A DNA stretch of 42,147 nt, from NCBI RefSeq assembly GCF_026343335.1, contig NZ_JAPELX010000004.1, forward strand, positions 1 through 42,147. Reading direction: 5' to 3'. The notes beneath the pieces were generated by a model. The model was not told the DNA's origin. It did not search any database and worked only from the letters and a program-made list of their open reading frames with translations. Numbering within the stretch: the first letter of the stretch is position 1; each line of letters starts with the position of its first letter. Position numbers and translations under genes: made by a program. Source of the stretch: Streptomyces sp. NBC_00078 (GTDB taxonomy: Bacteria > Actinomycetota > Actinomycetes > Streptomycetales > Streptomycetaceae). This document shows, one piece after another, positions 25,028 to 31,819 of this stretch.

Positions 25028-25355
25028 CAGTCCATTCTCACCGCCCGTAGCACCGAAAGCGGATCACGGACGGTCAGCCTTGAGCACTCCGGTGTAGCCG
25101 GAGGCTGGTGGTCGGGTATCGGGCATCCTGCCGATCTCGCGGGAAGCGTGCTGACGACACGGCACTCGGGACCGCATAGGCATTGGTCATTGCACCAACG
25201 GTGGGCTCGAAAGGACGGACCATGGCACGCTCGCCACGAAGGAGGTTCGGTGAAGGTGACACCGGCCGATACGGCTTTACGTCACCACATGATTCGGACC
25301 ACTGCCATCGTGATCGGCTCGGCAGATAGCTGCTGATCAGCACAAAGGCAGCTTC
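25028..25355. other. Intergenic region, no gene seen
   Basis: About 330 bp upstream of the NACHT gene. A minus-strand open frame at 25074-25343 has no recognisable features and atypical composition, so I do not call it. The promoter of the NACHT gene is expected here. The region also separates the defence-like genes from the biosynthetic cluster. Confidence 0.4.
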
Positions 25356-25690
25356 TCACCAGTGACACGCGAACCCGAACCTCTCAGTGACGGCTTCCCC
25401 GAACCTCACAGCGACCGAAAGCCCACGGCCAGCGAAGCGCCACCGGCAACCTCTCGATCCCCCCGACCGCAGCCGTTCCGCCTCGCCCACGATCTTCATC
25501 TCCGTCACCTTCTCAGCCAGCACCTGCAGCAGCATCTTCAACTCGACCCGGGCCAGCGGTGCACCGATACCGAAGGTGAGGTGGCGGTTGCCGGTGCGGG
25601 AGAGGTCGAACCGGTCGGGGGCGGGGAAGACCGTTTCGTCTCGGTTGACCGAGGAGTTCCAGATGACGACCGCGTCGCCCGCCTTCAGAC
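25356..25690 (-). pseudogene. Cytochrome P450 C-terminal fragment lacking the heme cysteine
   Basis: Reading down from 25690, one frame gives KAGDAVVIWNSSVNRDETVF, then PAPDRFDLSRTGNRHLTFGIGAPLARVELKMLLQVLAEK. This is the end of a bacterial P450 (CYP). The usual heme loop FGxGxHxCxGxxLARxE is shortened: the segment holding His and the ligand Cys is missing between FGIG and APLARVE, an apparent in-frame deletion of about six residues. The N-terminal ~300 residues are absent because the fragment abuts the 3' end of the luciferase-like gene. The tail after RLRSG also departs from the normal P450 end. It is a dead remnant at the cluster edge. Confidence 0.75.
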
Positions 25691-26623
25691 AAGCTGAGGC
25701 ACAACCTCCGCGGCAACCAGTTCAAGGTGATCGAGGTCGCCCAGGTCGAAGGGCTGCAGGTAGAGACAGGTGGCACCCGCCTCGGTGAACCGGCCGATCT
25801 TGTCGACGACCTCGGCCGGACTGCCGGAGACGCGGCTCTTGGCGAAGGGCCCGCCCTCGGGCCCCAGAGCCTCGGTCCGGCGGCTGAGTTCCTCGGGGGT
25901 GCGGCCGCAGCACAGCACCTGGGCGGCGGACAGGTGAAGGGTGTCCGGATCCCGCCCGGCGCTGCGGCAGGCCTGGCGAACCCGGTCGAAGAGGGGGGCC
26001 GTCGTTTCCAGGGACAGGAAGGGAACGTTGAACTCGTCGGCGTACGCGGCGACCAGACGGGGGGTGCGGACCGGGCCGTCGCCGCCGATCAGGAGGGGCG
26101 GCCTGGGCTGCTGGACCGGTTTGGGGAGCGCGGGCGAGTCGATGAGCCGGTAGTGCGTTCCCTCGTAGGAGAAGGTCTTCCCCTCGGGGGTGTCCCACAG
26201 GCCCGTGATGACGGCCAGTTGTTCCTCGAACCGGTCGAAGCGCTCGCCGAGCGAGGGGAACGGAATCCCGTACGCGGTGTGCTCCTCGGCATACCAGCCC
26301 GTGCCCAGGCCGAACTCGACCCGGCCGCCGCTCATCCGGTCGATCTGGGCCACCGCGATCGCCAGGGGACCCGGGAGTCGGAAGGTCGCCGAACTCATCA
26401 AAGTGCCCAGGCGGATCGTCCGGGTGTCCCTGGCCAGGCCCGCCATGGTGATCCAGGCGTCGATCGGGCCCGGCAGACCCGGGACATCGCCCAGTCTCAG
26501 ATAGTGGTCGGAGGTGAAGAAGGCGTCATAGCCGCAGTCCTCGGCCGTGTGGGCGACCCGCAGCAGACCGGCGTAGTCGGTGCCCTGTTGCGCCGCCGCG
26601 TAGATTCTCAATTTCGGATTCAT
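25685..26623 (-). CDS. Luciferase-like (LLM) F420- or flavin-dependent oxidoreductase
   Basis: A 312-residue TIM-barrel monooxygenase-like enzyme with LLM hallmarks: YDAFFTSDHYLRLG near residue 35, GTLMSSATFRLPGPLAIAVAQIDRMSGGRVEFGLGTGWYAEEH, and PPLLIGGDGPVRTPRLVAAYADEFN. This arrangement is typical of the F420-dependent branch in actinomycetes, which oxidises or reduces small substrates. The ATG at 26623 overlaps the stop of the UDP-sugar dehydrogenase gene, making it the last gene of the cluster operon. It probably performs a late redox tailoring step. The substrate is unknown. Its 3' end abuts a P450 fragment, so the junction may be a recombination scar. Confidence 0.82.
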   Translation of the reverse strand: MNPKLRIYAAAQQGTDYAGLLRVAHTAEDCGYDAFFTSDHYLRLGDVPGLPGPIDAWITMAGLARDTRTIRLGTLMSSATFRLPGPLAIAVAQIDRMSGGRVEFGLGTGWYAEEHTAYGIPFPSLGERFDRFEEQLAVITGLWDTPEGKTFSYEGTHYRLIDSPALPKPVQQPRPPLLIGGDGPVRTPRLVAAYADEFNVPFLSLETTAPLFDRVRQACRSAGRDPDTLHLSAAQVLCCGRTPEELSRRTEALGPEGGPFAKSRVSGSPAEVVDKIGRFTEAGATCLYLQPFDLGDLDHLELVAAEVVPQLV

Positions 26624-27891
26624 ATGGGCCTCCGGGGTTCGTACAGGAGTCGCGCTCCGTCGAGGAGCCGAGCGTCGTAGACCGTGTGTGGCTGGGCGAC
26701 CAGCACCAGGTCGGCCGCCGTGATCGCGGCGGCGAGGCGGGGTACGGACTTGTGGCACACGCCGTCCACGATCAGCTCGGGTACGGCGGGGTCGTGCACG
26801 CGGATCTGGACGCCACGCGCGGCCAGGTCCCGGATCAGGGGCACCACCGGGGTGTTGCGGACGTCCGCGACATCGGGTTTGTAGCTGACACCGAGGATCA
26901 GCACCTCGGCGTCGGCCACCGCCTTGCCGGCTGCGCGCAGCAGTGCCGCGCAGCGGTCGGCCACCCGGGCCGGGCGCTCGTCGTTGATGCGCTGGGCCAG
27001 TTCCACCAGGCGCAGCGGGGTCCCGGCCGCGCGTGCCGAGTGCGCGAGATACATCGGGTCCACCGGGATGCAGTGGCCGCCGACACCGGCGCCCGGGTAG
27101 AAGGGCTGGAACCCGAAGGGCTTGGTCGCCGCCGCCTCGATCACCGCGGTCGCGTCGATGCCCAACACGTCGCAGTACACGGCGAACTCGTGGATCAGGC
27201 CGAGGTTGACCTGGCGGTAGGTGTTCTCCAGGACCTTGGTGGCCTCGGCCTCGCGCAGCCTGCCGGCGATGTGCACCGAGGAGACGACACCCCGGTAGAG
27301 CTCGGCGGCGCGCAGGGCGCACACGGGAGTAAGACCGCCGATCACGCGGGAGGTGGTGGCCGAGTCGAACACGGGGTTGCCCGGGTCCACGCGTTCCGGT
27401 GCGTGCGCCAGGCTGAAGTGCAGTCCGGCGGTGAGGCCGGAGGCCTCCAGGAGGGGCCGGACCACGCCGTCCGTCACCCCGGGATGCACGGTCGACTCGA
27501 TCACGACCAGCTGGCCCGGGCGCAGCCGGGCGGCGACCGTGCCGCAGGCGGCGCGCAGGGCGGTCAGATCGGGTTCGCCCGCCGCGTCCAGCGGGGTGGG
27601 CACGCACACCACAACGGCGGAGCAGTCGCCGAGCGCCTCGGCGCCGTCCACCGCCGTCAGCGCGGCACCGAGGCGGCGCACCCGGTCGTCGGGGACGGTG
27701 TCGACCGGGCTGCGGCCGGCGCGCAGCGTCGCGGTCACCTCGGGTCGTTCGTCGAGGCCGGTCACCAGGTGGCCCGATTCGGCGAAGGCGACGGCCTGGG
27801 GCAGCCCGGCGTAGCCGAGGCCGATCACGGCGACCCGGCAGCGGGTGTCCATGGAGGTGTAGTCCCTTGCCGGCAGCTGGAGTTCGGTCAT
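26620..27891 (-). CDS. UDP-sugar 6-dehydrogenase (UDP-GlcA / UDP-ManNAcA type)
   Basis: A 423-residue NAD-dependent nucleotide-sugar dehydrogenase. It has a Rossmann motif VAVIGLGYAGLPQAVAFAESGH, VVVCVPTPLD, VIESTVHPGVT, and the central ATKVLENTYRQVNLGLIHEFA. The catalytic region GAGVGGHCIPVDPMYL contains the Cys nucleophile, and the C-terminal domain has ILGVSYKPDVADVRNTP. It oxidises C6 of a UDP-hexose to the uronic acid in two steps. The GGHCIPVDP context is closer to WecC/WbpA-like enzymes that use N-acetylhexosamines. With the deacetylase and glycosyltransferase just upstream, it suggests a (deacetylated) aminouronic acid unit in the product. It overlaps both neighbours by 4 bp. Confidence 0.88.
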   Translation of the reverse strand: MTELQLPARDYTSMDTRCRVAVIGLGYAGLPQAVAFAESGHLVTGLDERPEVTATLRAGRSPVDTVPDDRVRRLGAALTAVDGAEALGDCSAVVVCVPTPLDAAGEPDLTALRAACGTVAARLRPGQLVVIESTVHPGVTDGVVRPLLEASGLTAGLHFSLAHAPERVDPGNPVFDSATTSRVIGGLTPVCALRAAELYRGVVSSVHIAGRLREAEATKVLENTYRQVNLGLIHEFAVYCDVLGIDATAVIEAAATKPFGFQPFYPGAGVGGHCIPVDPMYLAHSARAAGTPLRLVELAQRINDERPARVADRCAALLRAAGKAVADAEVLILGVSYKPDVADVRNTPVVPLIRDLAARGVQIRVHDPAVPELIVDGVCHKSVPRLAAAITAADLVLVAQPHTVYDARLLDGARLLYEPRRPI

Positions 27892-28826
27892 CGCGCGCCG
27901 CTCCGGGTGGAGGTGGGCGCGGTCGCCGACTTCGGGCGGCCGTCGGATGCGTGGTGGCCGGCCGCCGGTTTCCCGCGGCCTTCGGTGTCGTGCGGCGGAG
28001 CCGTCGGTTGCGTGGTCCCGTCGCCGGCGCGGGGCAGCAGGCGCCCCAGGGCGTGCAGGACGCCGAGTGCCCGGTTCAGTTCGCGTACCGCGAGGTTGTC
28101 ACCGACCGCGCTGCTTCGGCCGGTGTCGAGCAGGTCGGTGACGGTCATGCGCTGGGGGTGGTTGGTCCCCGCGGACCAGGCGTTGTGCACGGCGGCGGTC
28201 CAGCCCTTGCCGTTGCGGTGGGCGATCACCAGGTCGGGATGGAAGCGGACCGGAGTGCCGGCCTGGTCGAGGGAGCGGGCCAGGCTGTTGTCGCCGCCGA
28301 CGCCCTCGTTGCTGAATCCGCCCACCCGGTGGAAGGCCGAGGCGAGTACGGCGCCGTTGCCGCAGGCGAAGAAGTTCACCGGGGTGCCCTGGCCGAGGTC
28401 CCGGTAGCGGGCATCGTACCGCGCCTGCCGGGCCCGGGAGACCAGGCCGGCGTCGAAGCCCAGGACCCGGCCGGTGATGCCGGGCCGGTCGGCGTCGACG
28501 CCTGCCGCCACCGCCAGCCAGTCACCGCGCGGTACGGCGTCGTCGTCCAGGAACGCCAGGACGTCGCCGTCCGCGACCTCCACCGCCCGGCGCCTGCTGG
28601 CTCCCGCGCCGAGGCGGACCGGGTTGCGCAGCAGCACCAAGGGAAGGCCGGTGTCCCGGGCCGGTGCCGTGGCCTCGGGGTCGGTGGAGGCGTCGTCCAC
28701 CACGACGACCTGGGCGAGGGCCACGCCGACTGGCAGCCGATGGGCGCACTCGGCCAGGCCGTCCAGACATCGGCGCAGGTCGGCGGCCCTGTTCCGGGTC
28801 GGGATGATCACTGAGATCCGTACCAC
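27888..28826 (-). CDS. Family 2 glycosyltransferase
   Basis: About 312 residues from GTG 28826, which follows GGAGAG closely; ATG 28838 is an alternative. The GT-A fold is shown by ISVIIPTRNRAADLRRCLDGLA at the start, then QVVVVDDASTDPEAT, and the DxD-type metal site DVLAFLDDDAVPRGDWL, followed by NFFACGNGAVLASAFHRVGGF. These are standard for inverting GT2 enzymes using a nucleotide sugar. The last ~50 residues are a hydrophilic Pro/Gly/Arg tail, probably disordered. It overlaps the deacetylase 3' end by ~19 bp. It probably transfers the sugar made by the dehydrogenase to the peptide or another acceptor. Confidence 0.85.
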   Translation of the reverse strand: MVRISVIIPTRNRAADLRRCLDGLAECAHRLPVGVALAQVVVVDDASTDPEATAPARDTGLPLVLLRNPVRLGAGASRRRAVEVADGDVLAFLDDDAVPRGDWLAVAAGVDADRPGITGRVLGFDAGLVSRARQARYDARYRDLGQGTPVNFFACGNGAVLASAFHRVGGFSNEGVGGDNSLARSLDQAGTPVRFHPDLVIAHRNGKGWTAAVHNAWSAGTNHPQRMTVTDLLDTGRSSAVGDNLAVRELNRALGVLHALGRLLPRAGDGTTQPTAPPHDTEGRGKPAAGHHASDGRPKSATAPTSTRSGAR

Positions 28827-29554
28827 TGTTCTCTCCATTCCGTGGCCAGCGTGGACCAGCGGTCCGTCTCGCCGACCGGTAGGTAGGTGCGCCTGATGTC
28901 GAGCGGACTGTCCGACCACGGCTCGGGGAAGGACTTGACGGTGCCGAAGCCCAGCACGGTGGGCGGTACCGGATTCATGGCGGGGATCAGGCCATAGGGG
29001 TAGGCGAAGGTGGCCCCCGGCCGGCCGGTCCGTTCGGCCACGTCGCGCAGGGCGTCGCGCACTTCCCGTTCGGCCTCGGGCGGATCCAGTTCGGTGAGCT
29101 TGGGGTGGGTGCGGGTGTGCGCGGACAGGACATGTCCGGCGGCGGCCAGCCGGGCGGCCTCCGTCCAGTCCAGGTAGGACTCCCTGGGGGGGAGGGCCGC
29201 GCGCTCGGGCCGCGATGTGGTACTCGCCCGGTCGAGGCGCCCGGTCGTACAGAACAGCAGGACACGGACGTCGAACTCGGCGAGCACGGGCGCGGCCAGG
29301 GTGAGTGTGTCCCGGTAGCCGTCGTCGAAGGTGAGGAGCACGCTCGGTGCGTCGGGCGGCCGGAACCCGGGTGCCACCGTACTGGGGTCAAGTGCGGGGC
29401 CCACCTGCTCCAGGACGGTTGCCAGGCCGCGCCGGAAATCGTCGGGGCGGAGCGCGGTGTAGTGCCGTACAAGAGGGTTGACGTGGTGGAAGTAGAGCAC
29501 GAGCGGCCAGCCCGGAGCACTGCCGAGGGCCGGATCGGCCAGTTGCCGCCTCAT
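28808..29554 (-). CDS. Polysaccharide deacetylase (NodB-type, CE4)
   Basis: A 248-residue metal-dependent deacetylase. It shows the CE4 motifs: motif 1 LLTFDDGYRDT (catalytic Asp and metal Asp), motif 2 LSAHTRTHPKL (metal His pair), and FAYPYGLIPAMN near the end. No signal peptide is visible, so it acts in the cytoplasm on a small substrate and not on cell wall. It removes an N-acetyl group from an amino sugar or from a sugar attached to the product. The ATG overlaps the stop of the upstream fusion gene (ATGA, 29551-29554). Between a glycosyltransferase and an Ldh2-type enzyme, it fits stepwise sugar tailoring. Confidence 0.85.
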   Translation of the reverse strand: MRRQLADPALGSAPGWPLVLYFHHVNPLVRHYTALRPDDFRRGLATVLEQVGPALDPSTVAPGFRPPDAPSVLLTFDDGYRDTLTLAAPVLAEFDVRVLLFCTTGRLDRASTTSRPERAALPPRESYLDWTEAARLAAAGHVLSAHTRTHPKLTELDPPEAEREVRDALRDVAERTGRPGATFAYPYGLIPAMNPVPPTVLGFGTVKSFPEPWSDSPLDIRRTYLPVGETDRWSTLATEWREQWYGSQ

Positions 29555-31056
29555 GAGGCGTCCCAGCCCAGGGCCGCGACGATCGACGCGGGCAGCTCCA
29601 TGCCTTCCCGCTCCGCCCATTCGGCCTTCGCCTCCTCCAACTGGTCGGGAAAATAAGGGCGTTGCGGGGGCTCGTCGTGACCCTCCTCGACGGCGCGGCG
29701 CAGTTGGCCGACGAGGTCCGCGAGGCCGGCGGGCGGCGCGGGCGCGTCGGTGCGCAGGGCGGGGTCGGTGAAGTGGCGGACGGAGAACCCGACGAACAGC
29801 TGGGCGCAGCGCATGACCTCGCCGGTGTGGGTGACCTGCCGGGCCACGTCCGGGCTGACCAGGCCGCCGCCCAGCCCGCCGGCCAGGATCTCGGCGATCA
29901 GGGTGATGCACAGCCCCTTGTAGTCGCCGAACAACGGGATGGAACCGCCCTGGTCGAGTTCGGCCGGGTCGGTGGTGGGGGCGCCGGCGCGGTCCAGCAG
30001 CCAGCCCGGCGGGACGGGTTCGCCGCGGTGTCCGGCGGCTCTGATCTTGCCGGCGGCGACGACGCCCGTGGCGAGGTCGACGCAGAACGGCTCGTCGTCC
30101 GGCGTCGGGGTGACCAGGCAGACCGCGTTGCTGCCCAGGGTGGGGCGGCGGGCGCCGGGTGCGGCCACCGAGGGCGCCGAGATGTTGAGCAGCAGGCCGA
30201 CCGCACCGTGCTCCTGGAAGGGCCGGCGATAGGCGGCGAGCATGCCGACGTGGTTGTTGGTGTGGACGGCGGCCGCGGCCAAGCCGTGCCGCGCGGCGGT
30301 CTCGGCGCACCAGCGGGCGGCCAGGTCCGCGGCCGGCTGCCCGAACCCGCCGCCCGCATCGACCGAGGCGAGCGTGGTGGTGACCTCGGTGAGCCGGGGT
30401 TCGGCGTCGACGACGATGCCTCCGTCGGCCATGCGGCGCAGATAGGTCGGCAGCAGGGCGACGCCGTGCGAGGCATGGCCGCGCCGGTCGGCGTCGACGA
30501 GGACACCGGCGACGAGATCGGCGGTCGCCGGGCCGGCGCCCGCCTCGGTGAGGGACCGCCGGGTGCGCCGTCGTACCTCCTCCGGCGTCATGCGCACGGC
30601 CGGCGGCGGTGCCAGACGTGGCGGCTCGGCCAGGAAGCGGCCGCCCTGGAGAACGAGGGCCCGGTGGGCTCCAGGGACGGGCGCGGTCGTCCAGCCGAGC
30701 CCGCCGAGCACCAGCACCGCGCCGCCGGGCTGCTGCGGCAGGGGGGTGCCGCCGCCCGTCGTGGCCGGGCGGTCACCGCCGTCGAGCACGAGTACCTCGC
30801 TCGCCCGGGGCAGGTCGCCCCGGTCGCCCCCTCGGCCGCAGAGGGCGCCCGACCGGACCCGGGCCGCGCGGACTGTCCCGTACGTGGGGCGCAGCCGCCC
30901 GGTGAGCAGTGAGGTGAGGCCTCGGCGAGCCTCGCGGTCGAGTCCGCCGATCAGCACGGTCTCACCGTCGGCGACGCGCAGGTCGGCGCCGCGCAGCAGG
31001 ACCCGTTCGGCGCCGTCCGGTCCCAGGGTCAGAACGACATCAGCCATTTCCAGCAC
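29551..31056 (-). CDS. Fusion: degenerate ABC-ATPase-like N-domain plus Ldh2-type oxidoreductase
   Basis: A 501-residue protein, from GTG 31056 after GGAAGGGAA. Residues ~155-501 are a complete Ldh2/YbiC/MdH-type NAD(P)H oxidoreductase (DLVAGVLVDADRRGHASHGVALLPTYLRRMADGGI, VHTNNHVGMLAAYRR, GSNAVCLVTPTP, DLATGVVAAGKI, GSIPLFGDYKGLCITL). The family reduces 2-keto acids or cyclic imines such as piperideine-2-carboxylate. The first ~150 residues resemble a shrunken ABC ATPase: VLLRGADLRVADGETVLIGG, then DREARRGLTSLLTGRLRPTYGTV, EVLVLDGGD and RALVLQGGRFL. The P-loop Gly-Lys-Ser and the signature are lost. I know of no standard enzyme with this fusion. The N-domain is probably non-catalytic. Confidence 0.75.
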   Translation of the reverse strand: MLEMADVVLTLGPDGAERVLLRGADLRVADGETVLIGGLDREARRGLTSLLTGRLRPTYGTVRAARVRSGALCGRGGDRGDLPRASEVLVLDGGDRPATTGGGTPLPQQPGGAVLVLGGLGWTTAPVPGAHRALVLQGGRFLAEPPRLAPPPAVRMTPEEVRRRTRRSLTEAGAGPATADLVAGVLVDADRRGHASHGVALLPTYLRRMADGGIVVDAEPRLTEVTTTLASVDAGGGFGQPAADLAARWCAETAARHGLAAAAVHTNNHVGMLAAYRRPFQEHGAVGLLLNISAPSVAAPGARRPTLGSNAVCLVTPTPDDEPFCVDLATGVVAAGKIRAAGHRGEPVPPGWLLDRAGAPTTDPAELDQGGSIPLFGDYKGLCITLIAEILAGGLGGGLVSPDVARQVTHTGEVMRCAQLFVGFSVRHFTDPALRTDAPAPPAGLADLVGQLRRAVEEGHDEPPQRPYFPDQLEEAKAEWAEREGMELPASIVAALGWDAS

Positions 31057-31819
31057 GGCGGTTCCCTTCCGGAGCGGTCTGTGACAACCAGGCGGTGAGT
31101 CGCTCGGCGACGCCCCCCGCGTTCGTGGCCAGCAGCAGGTGGCCGCCCTTCACCGGTGCGACGTCGAGGCCGCCGACGCAGGGGCGCCACGCCTCGACGG
31201 ACTCGACCGGGCAGCCCGGGTCGTCCGGGGCGTACAGCGCCAGCGCCGGGACCGGCGACGCGGCCGCCGGGTCCGTACGCTCGGGCCGCCAGTCGGCGAG
31301 GGCCGTGAAGTCGGCCCGGAGCGACGGGAGCAGCAGGTCGAGAAGCTCGGGCATGGCGGCGACCTCCTCCGGAACGCCGCCCATGTCGGTCACCTGACGC
31401 AGGAAGTCGCCGTCGGAGCCGGTCGCGTCGGGCAGCTCACCGGGCCAGGCGGGGGCCGACCGGGACACCACGACGAGGCCGGGGGCGGGCCGGCCGCGCC
31501 GGGCCAGCTCGATCGAGGCCAGCCAGGCGACCAGGGCGCCGGAGCACTGCCCCAGCAGCACGGGCGTCCTCCCGGTGAGCGCGGTGGCCTCCTCCGCGGC
31601 GGTGACCGTGTCCTCGACCAGGTCGGTGAGCCGGGTCGGCGGCTCGTCCGGGAAGCGGGACTCCCGGCCGCCGAAGACCACGCCCGCGACCAGGCAGTCG
31701 TCGGGGAGCGCGGCCCGCAGGGGTTTGGCGGTCCCGGAGCCGCCGCCGGCGTGCGGGACGACGAGTACGGTCCGTGCCGGGTGGTCCGGGTGTTCCTCGG
31801 GCAAGGCGAGCGGTGTCAT
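31040..31819 (-). CDS. Type II thioesterase with Cys at the nucleophile position
   Basis: A 259-residue alpha/beta-hydrolase of the NRPS/PKS type II thioesterase family. The sequence VLVVPHAGGGSG forms the start of the fold and oxyanion region. The nucleophile elbow reads LLGQCSGALVAWL, so Cys92 stands where family members carry Ser (GHSMG). The acid is probably Asp in LYAPDDPGCPVE and the base His in VKGGHLLL. Such enzymes clear mis-primed carrier proteins; a Cys nucleophile can favour different release chemistry. The start overlaps the NRPS stop (ATGA, 31816-31819), and the NRPS lacks its own thioesterase, so this enzyme may perform product release. Confidence 0.85.
   Translation of the reverse strand: MTPLALPEEHPDHPARTVLVVPHAGGGSGTAKPLRAALPDDCLVAGVVFGGRESRFPDEPPTRLTDLVEDTVTAAEEATALTGRTPVLLGQCSGALVAWLASIELARRGRPAPGLVVVSRSAPAWPGELPDATGSDGDFLRQVTDMGGVPEEVAAMPELLDLLLPSLRADFTALADWRPERTDPAAASPVPALALYAPDDPGCPVESVEAWRPCVGGLDVAPVKGGHLLLATNAGGVAERLTAWLSQTAPEGNRRAGNG

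Noticed and set aside
25074..25343. 89-residue minus-strand frame upstream of the NACHT gene
   Set aside because: No domain, no convincing start signal, and composition unlike neighbouring genes.
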